From: Terriglobales bacterium
GTDB taxonomy: Bacteria; Acidobacteriota; Terriglobia; Terriglobales; Acidobacteriaceae
DNA length: 49,376 bases
NCBI GenBank assembly: GCA_025927695.1
Contig: JAICLA010000002.1
Span: forward strand, 1-49,376
Reading direction: 5' to 3'
In this document: one piece after another, positions 39,034 to 49,043 of the stretch
How positions within the stretch are numbered: the stretch's first letter is position 1
Layout of the letters: each line of letters opens with the position of its first letter
Program-made: the position numbers and the translations under genes
The notes under the pieces: generated by a model
What the model saw: only the letters and a program-made list of their open reading frames with translations
Told to the model about the DNA's origin: nothing
Databases searched by the model: none

Positions 39034-41988
39034 CTAGGCTGCTCCTACAGCGCTTCTAGCTGCCGGAGATTCGACCGCTCGGTCGAGCTGTTTCAAAAGC
39101 GAATCCTTCCAATCGGCGTGTTTTTGAATGAGCGCCGTTGCTTCTTTTTGGAGAGTTGCAATCTCTGTCTTTGTGAGATCTTTGGCAGTCATGATGACGA
39201 CGGGAATATCTCGCAGGCGGGCGTCAGTCTTGATGTGTTCCAAGACTTCGAAGCCATCCATCTCCGGCATCATCAAGTCCAGGACGATGGCATCCACCAC
39301 CACATTCTTGAGTGCTCGCAGCGCTTCCGCACCATTGGGCGCAACGCAGGCGGAGAATCCGGCCATTGTGAGTGCTTGGTATAAAAATTCGCGGACCTGT
39401 TCGTCGTCGTCGATGATCAACACACTCGTAGGAATGTCTTTCTTCTTCTCCACATGGTGAGAGACCGTTCTAAGCAATTGTTCTTTGTCGACCGGTTTGA
39501 TCAGATAGTCTGCAGCACCAAGGGCAACGCCAATGTTTTTTTGGTCAACTATGGAAACAATGATCACTGGTATTTGGGCACTCTCCGGTGATCGTCTCAG
39601 TTCATACAAAGCGCCAAACCCATTTCCGTCGGGCATCAAAATGTCCAGCGTGATAGCGTCTGGCCTTAGAGTCTTCGCCTTCTCGATAGCCTCGGCTGCA
39701 TTACAGGCTGTGAGAATCTCGTATCCGGCGGTGGAGAGATGACTGGCCAGCAACTCTTGAGCCGCCGGCTCATCGTCAACTATCAGTACCCGGCGAGGTT
39801 TACTGCCTCTGGGAACTGAGGCGAGTGCAGGCACAAGCGCTGGTTCCGGGCTAACAACTGCCTTGGGCATGGTGAAGGAGAATTGACTTCCTTGACCAAA
39901 TTCACTCTCGACCCAAATCCTTCCACCGTGCTGCTCCACGATTCTTCTGGTGATGGCAAGTCCGAGACCGGTTCCTTCCTTGATCCCTTTGGTCGATTCA
40001 CCCACTTGTCGAAATTCATCAAAGACCACCGCGAGGTCATCAGGACGGATTCCAATGCCAGTATCGCGCACGGAAACTCGCACAAGTTCGGCTTCCGATT
40101 CCGCGTTAACGAAAAGACTTCCCCCTTCAGGAGTGAACTTGATGGCATTGCTCAGCAGGTTGTAGACGATCTGCTTGAAACGAACGCGGTCCGCATGAAT
40201 CGCAAGTTGAGGCTCTAAATCCTCGACCACGCGAATCTTCTTCTGGACCGCAAGGGGACGAATTGTGGAAAGGACTTCAGGCATGAGGTCAGCAACTGCC
40301 ACGTCCTCCTGCTCTAGGTGCAGGTGCCCGGCCTCGATCTTGGAAAGATCGAGAATGTCATTGATCAGTTGCAGGAGGTGGCGCGAACCCGTCTTAATAT
40401 GTCCCACAAAACGGGCCTGCTTTTCGTTCAGTGGTCCCGCCAATTGTTCGGAAAGAAGATCAGAGAATCCGACGATGGCATTTAATGGAGTGCGCAATTC
40501 ATGGCTCATACTTGCCAAAAACTGGCTTTTGAGTTGGGTCGCCCGTTCCGTCTCGCGGTTCCGAACTTCGAGAGCCGCATTCGAGGTTTGTAACCGAGCG
40601 TTCAAATCTTGAACGGCCTGTTCAGCCTGCTTTCTATCTGTTATGTCCCGAAGAAACAGGCTTAAAGTACGGTGAGTCCCTTGGTGTGTGACCGAAACAG
40701 AAAATTCCAGAGGGAAGCGCTGCCCGTCCCTACGGATACCGACCAATTCAATGAGCCCGCGTTTTGCAAGCTGATCGGCAGATTCAAACAAACGCAGGAG
40801 AATTCTTTTCTTGGAAGGCCGAGGTGAAGCAGGTGATGGTGGTGCGAGAATAGTCTCTTCTGCGTCGTGGCCAAGCGCTTCTTCTCTCGTCCAACCAAAG
40901 ATGCTCGCCGCCCTCGGATTCCATTCCGTTATCTTGCCGGTGGCGTTAATCGAAATGAAAGCATCCGTCGCTTCTTCAATGATGGTCCGGACCTGTTTCT
41001 CGCTGCTTCTCAGTCTTTGGTATAGCGAAACAACGAATCCGCCAGCACCAACGGCAAGACCTGTGATCACGAGGCCGAGTATCAATAGTCCTTTCTCATA
41101 CTCCCAGAGCGCCTTCTGAATAGCCCCGGGTGGAGTTTCAATCATGACTCCCCAATTTAAAGAACGAATGGGTGAGTAGGTCACGAGCAGCGGAATACCA
41201 GCGATGGTTCGTAAACTCGTGCCTGATTTGCCTTGACGTATTTGCTCAATGAGGCCCGTGTCCACCTTTGCTTGCTGTGTGATCTCTTTGACACTTGCGC
41301 GGTCGTTTCCAAATACGTGGCCGTGCTGATCAACCAGGGAAAGTACTGAAGAACTCTTGGGGCTTGTTAAAGTGCGGATGTCTTGAAGGATGGTATCCAC
41401 GGTTTGAGCGGCTACTAAAATCCCGATCACATGACCCTGCCGGTCCTTGATGGGCGTGGCAATAGCCGTGACCCGAACTTTATCGCCTACCTCACTCTGA
41501 TAAATGTCAGACACATAAGTGCGAGTACCGTTCCCTGAATTGACATACCAGTCACGGAAGGAAAAGTTCTTATTTAATACGGAGGGTTCGGATGGGTAGA
41601 TCGCCTTCGTCGTTCCGGTCGTGTCGCACAGGCTCAAGAACAAGAATTCCGGACGCATGGATTGGCCTTCCGCCAATTGGAGTTGCATGCTCTCAAAGTC
41701 ATTTTGTTGAAGACTGCGGACCAACTCGGGGCGTGCTGCAAATGACTCGAGCAAGATTTTGTTCTGGTTGATGTGCTGACCGATTAAGGTGCCGACCAAG
41801 TTCGTGGTCTGTACACCTTGCGTGATCAGCTTCTCATTTACCTGGCGAACCAGAAGTTTGTGCGCTGAAAAAAGGAATAAGGCAAGAGGTAACGCCGCTA
41901 ACGTGAAAACTGCTGCATATATACGGAATCGGCTTTCCCCGATCCATTTGCTTACCGATTGTCGCGATGTTGATCTCTTCTGATTCAT
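39034..41988 (-). CDS. Hybrid sensor histidine kinase: dCache-like sensor, PAS, HisKA, HATPase_c, REC, REC
   Basis: 'SFRDWYVNSGNGTRTYVSDIYQSEVGDKVRVTAIATPIKDRQGHVIGILVA' (dCache), 'FLASMSHELRTPLNAIVGFSDLL', 'VRDTGIGIRPDDL', two RECs. ATGA overlap with the upstream HD-GYP gene supports start 41988. Confidence 0.93.
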   Translation of the reverse strand: MNQKRSTSRQSVSKWIGESRFRIYAAVFTLAALPLALFLFSAHKLLVRQVNEKLITQGVQTTNLVGTLIGQHINQNKILLESFAARPELVRSLQQNDFESMQLQLAEGQSMRPEFLFLSLCDTTGTTKAIYPSEPSVLNKNFSFRDWYVNSGNGTRTYVSDIYQSEVGDKVRVTAIATPIKDRQGHVIGILVAAQTVDTILQDIRTLTSPKSSSVLSLVDQHGHVFGNDRASVKEITQQAKVDTGLIEQIRQGKSGTSLRTIAGIPLLVTYSPIRSLNWGVMIETPPGAIQKALWEYEKGLLILGLVITGLAVGAGGFVVSLYQRLRSSEKQVRTIIEEATDAFISINATGKITEWNPRAASIFGWTREEALGHDAEETILAPPSPASPRPSKKRILLRLFESADQLAKRGLIELVGIRRDGQRFPLEFSVSVTHQGTHRTLSLFLRDITDRKQAEQAVQDLNARLQTSNAALEVRNRETERATQLKSQFLASMSHELRTPLNAIVGFSDLLSEQLAGPLNEKQARFVGHIKTGSRHLLQLINDILDLSKIEAGHLHLEQEDVAVADLMPEVLSTIRPLAVQKKIRVVEDLEPQLAIHADRVRFKQIVYNLLSNAIKFTPEGGSLFVNAESEAELVRVSVRDTGIGIRPDDLAVVFDEFRQVGESTKGIKEGTGLGLAITRRIVEQHGGRIWVESEFGQGSQFSFTMPKAVVSPEPALVPALASVPRGSKPRRVLIVDDEPAAQELLASHLSTAGYEILTACNAAEAIEKAKTLRPDAITLDILMPDGNGFGALYELRRSPESAQIPVIIVSIVDQKNIGVALGAADYLIKPVDKEQLLRTVSHHVEKKKDIPTSVLIIDDDEQVREFLYQALTMAGFSACVAPNGAEALRALKNVVVDAIVLDLMMPEMDGFEVLEHIKTDARLRDIPVVIMTAKDLTKTEIATLQKEATALIQKHADWKDSLLKQLDRAVESPAARSAVGAA

Positions 41989-42956
41989 GCGCACTGTCCT
42001 TTAGCCAGTTGCCCTGTTTCACTTAGGAGATGTTCAAATTCACGCAACAACTCGGGGTCCCACCAACCTTTTTCCACTTCGTCGCGCATGATCCCTATGG
42101 CCTGATTGTGGCTATAGGCAGGCTTGTAAGGCCGCTCGGTTGTGAGCGCGTCGAATACGTCGACAATCTGCAGAACGCGAGCAGTCAAAGGGATGCTGGA
42201 ACCCTTTAAGCCGTCGGGGTAACCCGAGCCATTGAGTTTTTCGTGATGGTGACGAATGATCGGAAGAACCTTTGAAAACGACTTCAGAGGCTTGCAGATG
42301 CGCTCGCCGACGATGGGATGTTCCGCGATGATGGCTCTTTCGGCATCAGTTAGCCTCCCGGGTTTGAGCAGTACACCATCGGGAACGGCGACTTTGCCAA
42401 TGTCATGAACGATGCCCGCTCTTCTCAAAGCAACAATATCGGTTTCATCCAAGCCGATATGTTTAGCGAGTCTTACGCTGTAATCCGAGAGTCGCTCACA
42501 ATGCCCCTGGGTGTACGGGTCCTTGCCCTCAATGCTTTGGGCCAGTGCACACAAGACTGCTTCGGCTTTCTCAAGCTCATCAGTAAATGCTTTAAGACTT
42601 AGCAATGAGCGAGTCCGAGCCATCAGTTCGCTGCGCTCTACCGGTTTGGTGAGGAAATCGTCAGCGCCAGCTTCAATACCGCGCACGCGATCCTCCATGG
42701 CAGACCTAGCCGTAACAAGAACGATCGGCGTGAGGCGAGACGCTTGATCTGCTTTCAGAGTTTCACAAACTTGGAAGCCATCAATGTGTGGCATCTCGAC
42801 GTCTAGCAGCAAAAGGTCGGGCTGCCAAGCACGGAATATCTGTAGGCACTCCTTGCCATTTTCCGCAACTGCCGTTTCAATCCCCGCACATGCCAATAGC
42901 TCGACCAGTAATTCGCGGTTAGTTGAATCGTCATCTGCAACCAATACTCGCGGCAT
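41985..42956 (-). CDS. Response regulator with REC + HD-GYP domain (c-di-GMP phosphodiesterase-like)
   Basis: Start MPRVLVADDDSTNRELL; HD 'RAGIVHDIGKVAVPD', 'HHHEKLNGSGYPDGLKGSSIPLTARVLQIVDVFDALTTERPYK'. Confidence 0.95.
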   Translation of the reverse strand: MPRVLVADDDSTNRELLVELLACAGIETAVAENGKECLQIFRAWQPDLLLLDVEMPHIDGFQVCETLKADQASRLTPIVLVTARSAMEDRVRGIEAGADDFLTKPVERSELMARTRSLLSLKAFTDELEKAEAVLCALAQSIEGKDPYTQGHCERLSDYSVRLAKHIGLDETDIVALRRAGIVHDIGKVAVPDGVLLKPGRLTDAERAIIAEHPIVGERICKPLKSFSKVLPIIRHHHEKLNGSGYPDGLKGSSIPLTARVLQIVDVFDALTTERPYKPAYSHNQAIGIMRDEVEKGWWDPELLREFEHLLSETGQLAKGQCA

Positions 42957-43025
42957 ATGTAACCTCAAGATTCTCTTACGTCGCTTAAAGAGACTGGAGA
43001 TTAGACGATGACTTCCTTTTTCGAT

Positions 43026-43084
43026 TACGACATGTAGCGACAATTGCAGAAAAGTATGTTGATAACGACATGTAACGACATTTG
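43026..43084. repeat. Pair of 21-bp direct repeats upstream of the REC-HD-GYP gene
   Basis: ACGACATGTAGCGACAATTGC (43026-43046) and ACGACATGTAACGACATTTGC (43064-43084): 19/21 identical, 38-bp register. Confidence 0.75.
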
Positions 43085-43198
43085 CTAGTGCCTTTGTGAA
43101 GTTTGCAACTCGGGACCGTAACAAAAGAACGAAGAGGGAAGCAAAACGAAGCGACAAATGACGAGGCCGACAGCGAAGTTTAGAAATCGAGTCTTAAG

Positions 43199-44236
43199 TT
43201 AAGCGACCGCGACGGATCCATTAGAGGTAGACTGCCGAAAAAATACGACAAGTCCATCGCCGGAAGGTCGAATCAAAACCGTCAAGCGGGTTCCGAGAAG
43301 ACTGGAAGGAGTTTCAAAAGCCACAGCGATGTTCTCTGAAAGTGCTCGCTTGTACTCGCGACAAACGATGGGATTTATCTGCGGATAGATCTCCCAAAGC
43401 TTTTGGCCTGCCAACTCTCCAATAGATTTGTCCAATAGTTTGGAGGCTTCACGATTTATTGCACGAATACGTAGGTCTCCATCGACGCCAATAAACGCAG
43501 AAGACTTTTCAAATTGATCGATAGGTTCTGCAATGCCGCTCAGCTGCAATGCGATTCCGGCGATGTAGCTCATCAGTTCCAAGAATGTGAGTTGATCGTA
43601 AGTCGCTCTTCTGCGCTTCTTGAAATAAGCCCCGATTACGCCAATTACATTTCCGTTCACAATGATCGGTTGAGCCCAGCACGAAGAGATTCCATTGCTT
43701 ATCGCAAGTTGCCGAAGGTTTATCCACTTTGGATCGGATTGTATACAGGCGGCAACTACCGGCTTTCGCTGCATCACCGCCGCGGCGCAGGAGCCGTATC
43801 CAGCACCTAACGACCAAAAAACATTCGTGGACGCTAGAACCTTGGGCACTCTTGGCCCTGCTGCGAGAATAAGCTTTCTCAAGCGGTTGTCTACCAACGC
43901 GATCTGCGCAAATTCACACGAAAGGGTATCTTGAATAAAATCTACTAGGGCTGCAAAAACAGTAGATGAAGACTCTTTGCGCGCAATTTCCTGCAAGATC
44001 TCTTTGCTAAGACTTCTTGCTTCAACGGCCTCACCCTGAGTTGAATCGTCATCCAAGTTGCTATGCTCAATGGCCCAGGTGTCTAGCTCATCGGTGTCTG
44101 CTACCACCAGCCTCGATTGCTTGTGCGCTGGTCGATGAACGGGCAAGTGAAATTCCTTTTCCCATCGCTGAACCGTCCTCGGGGTACGTCCAAGGTAGTT
44201 TGCTATCTCTTTCCATGATGTTAGAAGGTCTTTCAT
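43199..44236 (-). CDS. HTH (MerR/excisionase-like) + GAF + PAS-like regulator
   Basis: 'LTSWKEIANYLGRTPRTVQRWEKEFHLPVHRP' HTH; GAF-like 'FVQIALVDNRLRKLIL...SLGAGYGSCAAAVMQRKPVVAACIQSDPKW'; PAS-like 'FIGVDGDLRIRAINREASKLLDKSIGELAGQKLWEIYP'. Confidence 0.85.
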   Translation of the reverse strand: MKDLLTSWKEIANYLGRTPRTVQRWEKEFHLPVHRPAHKQSRLVVADTDELDTWAIEHSNLDDDSTQGEAVEARSLSKEILQEIARKESSSTVFAALVDFIQDTLSCEFAQIALVDNRLRKLILAAGPRVPKVLASTNVFWSLGAGYGSCAAAVMQRKPVVAACIQSDPKWINLRQLAISNGISSCWAQPIIVNGNVIGVIGAYFKKRRRATYDQLTFLELMSYIAGIALQLSGIAEPIDQFEKSSAFIGVDGDLRIRAINREASKLLDKSIGELAGQKLWEIYPQINPIVCREYKRALSENIAVAFETPSSLLGTRLTVLIRPSGDGLVVFFRQSTSNGSVAVA

Positions 44237-44484
44237 CGTTGTTCTAGATGATCAGGGTAAATACGCCTACTTCCACTACTTCCATTTCAAACAAAACAAG
44301 TACAAGTTGGAGATGGCTTTTGTGCTTTGTCGATTAGCGCCACTCGCGTAACTCTCATTTCAGCAATTGCCCGCCACATGAATGGAAACCGCATGAGCAT
44401 CAGACTGATGGAACCCAAAACCGTTTCATCGCAATCACGCGCAGCGGGGAACGCTATATAAACATGCGCCTAGCGCGCGCACTC

Positions 44485-44498
44485 GTTACTTAAGTAAC
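44485..44498. promoter_or_regulatory. 14-bp perfect palindrome GTTACTTAAGTAAC
   Basis: Read directly in the 515-bp intergenic region upstream of the hybrid kinase. Confidence 0.5.
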
Positions 44499-44523
44499 TT
44501 TGTTCTGAATTCGTATCTTGGTT

Positions 44524-44600
44524 ACGGGGAGTGGGGGACAAGCCCTGATTTAATAAGAAGTTAGAAAATAAAATGAAGTAAATTCAGCCACACTCCCCGT
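44524..44600. repeat. Long-spaced inverted repeat ACGGGGAGTG ... CACTCCCCGT
   Basis: 10-bp perfect arms at 44524-44533 and 44591-44600 around an AT-rich interior. Confidence 0.55.
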
Positions 44601-44751
44601 GCAACGCTATCCGCTTTTGTCCCAAAAACAGAACAGGGACGAATGCGCGTTGAGACCGCGTCCATCTTGCTAACAGTCGCGTGTCGTCAAATGTCGCCTT
44701 CAAAATTCTCATTGCAGTGTCTAATAAAACGCATTCTAGAAAACCTGCTGG

Positions 44752-46908
44752 ATGCCGTCCGATGGTGAACTCGTGAAACCCAATCGCGTACTCTCTAGCC
44801 TTCGACGCAATGCGCAAAGCGACCTCCGGCTTCTCGGAACCTTCATACTCACTACGCTAATTTGTGCGTGGCGCTTTGAAACAGGTGGTTTTGTTAAATT
44901 CTTGGCCGCACAGTCGGAGTCAAAACTCGACGAAGCCATTTTTGGAAGCATGGCCATATTGATGGCCTTGGTGATTTTTTACTTCCACCGTTGGCGTGCC
45001 CTGCAAGCCGAAATCAGCGCCGAAAATGGCGTGGGCAGCAATGGCGCAACACGCCTACCTGTAAAGATTAATGGGTTGGGGACGGCGACAGCTGAACGCA
45101 GCAAGGCCCGTATCGATCTTCTGGCGTTAAGTGCATTCGTGGTAGTTACTCTACTCTTCACATGGCATTACGAAACGGACAGCCTCGTCAGGTTTTTGGC
45201 AGCACATTCGGACACAAAGCTTGACGAAGCCATCTTCGGTGGCATTGCCGTTTCTTTCGCGTTAATGATTTTTTCGATCCGCAGATGGCGGGAACTTCGG
45301 ACGGAGATTGCGCGCGCCGACCGCGCTACTGCAATGGCAGAAGACGCGAGCCGTGCAAAGAGCGAATTCCTTGCAAACATGAGCCATGAGATCCGGACTC
45401 CGATGAATGGGATTCTGGGCATGACTGAGTTGTTGTTGGAAACCGATCTCAGTCATGAACAACGCGAGTATCTGTCGTTGGTTAAGTCTTCGGCGGACGC
45501 GCTCTTGACCGTGATAAACGACATTCTTGATTTTTCTAAGATCGAGGCTAAGAAGATGGAACTCGATCCTATTAATTTCAAACTTCGTGACAGTTTGAGC
45601 GATGCCCTCGCCACTCTTGCGAGGAGGGCACATCAGAAGAATTTGGAATTGGCCTGCCATATTGACTCTGATGTCCCTGAGCACCTAGTGGGAGACCCCG
45701 GCCGGCTACGGCAGGTCGTGTTGAATCTATTGAGCAACGCGCTCAAATTTACAGCTCATGGCGAAGTAGTTCTATCTATCACCAAAGACTCTGAACAACA
45801 TGACTTAGTCCGGTTGCATTTTTGTGTGAAAGACACGGGCATCGGCATTCCCGAGGAAAAACGGGACTTGATCTTTGAAGCGTTCCAACAAGCAGAAACT
45901 TCGACAACTCGGCGTTTCGGCGGCACGGGCCTCGGCTTATCAATTTCTTCCCAACTCGTTTCATTAATGGGCGGGAAACTTTGGGTGAGAAGTGAACAAG
46001 AAGTAGGAAGCGAATTTCACTTCACTGCTCAATTCAGACTCCAAAAACAAATCCAGAATGTGATCGTGCCGAGTTCTAAGAGCACTCTTTATCGGCTGCC
46101 CGTCCTGGTTGTGGATGACAATTCGACAAATCGACGGATTTTGCGAGATATGCTTTCGCAGTGGCAGATGCGACCGACCACTGCAGAAAGCGGCGAAGAG
46201 GCGTTACTCATTCTGGACGCAAAGGCTGATGCGAAAGATCCGTTTAGTTTGGTCATCATAGACGGAAATATGCCAGGAATGGACGGGTTCCAACTGGCAG
46301 CAAATATTAAAACGCATCACAAAGACGCGATCATCGTAATGCTGACATCAGGCGGCGATGTCGGTGACGCGAAGCGCTGCAAAGAACTGGGAATAGTTGC
46401 CTACTTAATGAAGCCGGTTAGACAGTCGGCACTATTCGACGTTATCTGCACGGCAATGAGCCCTTCTAAACCGAGAGAACTGTCTCTGATCACGCGCCAC
46501 TCATTGCGCGAGGCAAGAAAGAAACTGCGCGTTTTATTGGCTGAAGATAACGCTGTGAACCAAACTCTCGCCGTTAGGCTTTTAGAAAAGAGAGGGCACA
46601 CAGTCATCGTTGTAGAAAATGGTAGTGATGCTGTATCGGCGGTGCAAGAAGCCAACTTTGATCTGGTCCTCATGGATGTGCAGATGCCCGGGATGGACGG
46701 TCTGGAAGCAACAACACTAATCCGGAAAATGGAAAGCAGCTCGACAGAATCGCAGAATCGACTGCCGATCGTCGCCCTCACGGCTCACGCCAGGAAAGAA
46801 GATGAAGCCCGTTGTCTGGAAGTCGGCATGGATAGCTATATCAGTAAGCCTATTGATTCGGCGAAGCTGTTCTCTGTGATTGATGAACTTGTACTTCAAC
46901 CTAAGTGA
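44752..46908 (+). CDS. Hybrid histidine kinase with duplicated membrane module, HisKA, HATPase_c, REC, REC
   Basis: '[36 protein letters not shown]', '[41 protein letters not shown]', RECs with '[13 protein letters not shown]' and '[13 protein letters not shown]'. Confidence 0.95.
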   Translation: MPSDGELVKPNRVLSSLRRNAQSDLRLLGTFILTTLICAWRFETGGFVKFLAAQSESKLDEAIFGSMAILMALVIFYFHRWRALQAEISAENGVGSNGATRLPVKINGLGTATAERSKARIDLLALSAFVVVTLLFTWHYETDSLVRFLAAHSDTKLDEAIFGGIAVSFALMIFSIRRWRELRTEIARADRATAMAEDASRAKSEFLANMSHEIRTPMNGILGMTELLLETDLSHEQREYLSLVKSSADALLTVINDILDFSKIEAKKMELDPINFKLRDSLSDALATLARRAHQKNLELACHIDSDVPEHLVGDPGRLRQVVLNLLSNALKFTAHGEVVLSITKDSEQHDLVRLHFCVKDTGIGIPEEKRDLIFEAFQQAETSTTRRFGGTGLGLSISSQLVSLMGGKLWVRSEQEVGSEFHFTAQFRLQKQIQNVIVPSSKSTLYRLPVLVVDDNSTNRRILRDMLSQWQMRPTTAESGEEALLILDAKADAKDPFSLVIIDGNMPGMDGFQLAANIKTHHKDAIIVMLTSGGDVGDAKRCKELGIVAYLMKPVRQSALFDVICTAMSPSKPRELSLITRHSLREARKKLRVLLAEDNAVNQTLAVRLLEKRGHTVIVVENGSDAVSAVQEANFDLVLMDVQMPGMDGLEATTLIRKMESSSTESQNRLPIVALTAHARKEDEARCLEVGMDSYISKPIDSAKLFSVIDELVLQPK

Positions 46909-46924
46909 ATTAAGTGAATAAGGA

Positions 46925-47359
46925 ATGCAAAACCACATGCAATTCGAGCTGACCAAATCCCCGGTACATGGTTCTTTACCTTTGATAGCCGGAATCAATC
47001 CTGACTCGTTGATTGTTGAGCTCAAAGAGAAAGACCGCGAGCTAATGCTGGAACTTGGGACCGTGTTTCTACAGCAGGAGCCGCAGCAACGCAGAAGCCT
47101 GCTTGATTGCATTTTTTCAACTAATAGGGGTGGCTTGGCCGCAGCAGCCCATAGTCTTCGCGGATCGCTATTCATTTTTGGAGCCGACTCAGCTGCGGAG
47201 ATTGTCGAGGAATTAGAACGTGGTGCTGAGGAGATCAATCTCGCCTATGCGTACCAAAGGTACGAAACACTTGAGTCGGAATTAGCGAAGCTTACGAACT
47301 ATCTCAAACTATTAATGGCGGATTCCAAGGAGATGACAGTTGACCATTCTCATAGTTGA
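46925..47359 (+). CDS. Hpt (histidine phosphotransfer) domain protein
   Basis: 'FLQQEPQQRRSLLDCIFSTNRGGLAAAAHSLRGSLFIFGADSAAEIVEELE' with the Hpt AHxLRGS motif; downstream of a hybrid kinase. Confidence 0.85.
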   Translation: MQNHMQFELTKSPVHGSLPLIAGINPDSLIVELKEKDRELMLELGTVFLQQEPQQRRSLLDCIFSTNRGGLAAAAHSLRGSLFIFGADSAAEIVEELERGAEEINLAYAYQRYETLESELAKLTNYLKLLMADSKEMTVDHSHS

Positions 47360-47804
47360 CGACGACCGAACATTGACGCTTTTGCTATCGACGAAATTGC
47401 AACGCCTCGAATTTGACGTCGTCGTAGCGCACGACGCGATGCAGGCATTTATGCAGGCAGGCCGCTGCAATCCCGCCGCAATCATTCTCGATATAAACAT
47501 GCCTGGCGGAAGTGGAATTGAAGTCTTGAAAAAGCTGAAGAGTTCGGCGAAGACCAGTTCCATACCGGTCATCGTTCTTACTGCGAGCAAAAAGTCCACA
47601 GACCAACAAGAGATTATGTCCTTAGGAGCGTCGGCCTTTGTTTACAAGGGCACTGCGCTGCATAGAACCGAAGCAATTTTACTTTCTTGTCTTCCAAAAC
47701 CGAGAACGCTGACAACTGCCCGGCGTAAACCGCAGGCTAATACCCCCGACACTCATGCACTGTCGTTGAAGTCTCTGTCCCGGCGCATCATGGGCAGTCG
47801 CTGA
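47340..47804 (+). CDS. Response regulator (single REC; TTG start)
   Basis: 'ILIVDDDRTLTLLLSTKLQ...AAIILDINMPGGSGIEVLKKLK...VIVLTASKK...FVYKG'. Confidence 0.92.
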   Translation: MTILIVDDDRTLTLLLSTKLQRLEFDVVVAHDAMQAFMQAGRCNPAAIILDINMPGGSGIEVLKKLKSSAKTSSIPVIVLTASKKSTDQQEIMSLGASAFVYKGTALHRTEAILLSCLPKPRTLTTARRKPQANTPDTHALSLKSLSRRIMGSR

Positions 47805-47826
47805 CTCACACTCGAAAGGGGTTTTT

Positions 47827-48042
47827 ATGTTCCGTAAAACCGCAAACCAATGCGCCAGTGCGCACTATCTTATTGGCTACGAACACGGTGATCCAAACGC
47901 TCCCGAGCTAGAGGAACGTCTAACCGATCTATGCGGGCGGAAGGTTTCCTCGTGCGAATGGGTGCTAAGGGCGGAACCTGGGAAGACATTGGAATTCTAT
48001 CGAACGCTGGGGCGATTCGAAGTCCGTGGATTTTTTGCTTAG
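47827..48042 (+). CDS. Small hypothetical protein
   Basis: 71-aa ORF preceded by GAAAGGGG SD-like sequence; 'AHYLIGYEHGDPNAPELEERLTDLCGRKVSSCEWVLRA'. Confidence 0.5.
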   Translation: MFRKTANQCASAHYLIGYEHGDPNAPELEERLTDLCGRKVSSCEWVLRAEPGKTLEFYRTLGRFEVRGFFA

Positions 48043-48239
48043 CAGTTGAGTAAAGGTTACGACTGGCACAAGATTGCTTTCGAAGCGGATGTTTTCTTTT
48101 CTCGTTTAAAAGCAGGCTAAAGCCCTTGACTCTTCCTTAAGCGAGCCTGAATAGGGTTCATATTCATTTCTCATCCGCGAGTTGATTGCGTGCGCGATTC
48201 TTACTATTGACGTGGTACATTGCCTGCTCGGGGGAAGGG

Positions 48240-49043
48240 ATGACCAATGCGGCTGGCCAGTTGTTGCGGGCCAAGAGAGAACAAATGGGCTTGACGATTC
48301 GAGAGGTCGAAGCGGCGAGTCAGAAACTTGCAGCCTTGAGAGGGAATGACGAATTAGTAATAAACATAAGCAGACTTTCAGACTTCGAAACAAAGGGTAT
48401 AGTGCCAAGCATTTTTCGCCTCTACTCCTTGGCTGTAATCTATGGAATGGACTACTCGGAACTGGTGAGTTGGTATGGGCTGGACTTCGCAGATCAACGG
48501 CGGATTCTCGGCTGGGAGCCTACGCCGAGGACGAATAGAGTGGACCTCGCGGCCGGTCTTAGCGAGATAGAAATTCCTGTAAAAATCGATCCAAGCTTCG
48601 ATGTGACCCGCACCAGCAACATTGGGCGGCTCATTCAGCGTTGGGGCATCGTTCCGTTCGCCTTCTTGAAGGAACTGTCTGACTCTCGATTCACTTATGG
48701 ATACGTCGGCACTGAGGATTTCACTATGTATCCGCTCATATTGCCGGGAAGTTTTCTACGAATCGACGAATCAAAATCCAAAGTCGCGCATGGAATGTGG
48801 CGTTCCGAGTACGAACGTCCGATCTATTTTATTGAGAGTCGAGACGAGTTCCTTTGCAGTTGGTGCAGCCTGAAAGGCAATCAACTGACTCTTCAGCCCC
48901 ATCCTCTTTCTCCGGTGCCGGCGAGAGTAATGAAACATCCACATGAGGCAGAGGTTATTGGCCAGGTCGTTGGGATTGCAATGGATCTGACTTGGAGTGC
49001 TGATGTGCAGCAACCTCCGAAAGAGCCGCCATCGTTGACTTAA
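48240..49043 (+). CDS. XRE-family HTH regulator with S24-like C-terminal region
   Basis: 'AGQLLRAKREQMGLTIREVEAASQKLA...ISRLSDFETKGIVPSIFRLYSLAVIYGMDYSELVSWYG'; C-terminal 'MYPLILPGSFLRIDESKSKV...RPIYFIESRDEFLCSWCSLKGNQLTLQPHP'. Start proposed at MTNAAGQ after GGGAAGGG. Confidence 0.78.
   Translation: MTNAAGQLLRAKREQMGLTIREVEAASQKLAALRGNDELVINISRLSDFETKGIVPSIFRLYSLAVIYGMDYSELVSWYGLDFADQRRILGWEPTPRTNRVDLAAGLSEIEIPVKIDPSFDVTRTSNIGRLIQRWGIVPFAFLKELSDSRFTYGYVGTEDFTMYPLILPGSFLRIDESKSKVAHGMWRSEYERPIYFIESRDEFLCSWCSLKGNQLTLQPHPLSPVPARVMKHPHEAEVIGQVVGIAMDLTWSADVQQPPKEPPSLT

Noticed and set aside
43026-43084. CRISPR-like array
   Set aside because: Only two imperfect 21-bp copies with a 17-bp spacer and no cas genes; better explained as regulatory repeats.
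44584-44817. 77-aa minus-strand ORF overlapping the start of the hybrid kinase
   Set aside because: Overlaps a well-supported start region and inverted-repeat sequence; no domain or coding support.
48240-49043. Phage CI repressor / prophage
   Set aside because: XRE plus S24-like regulator alone; no phage structural, lysis or replication genes are visible in the window.
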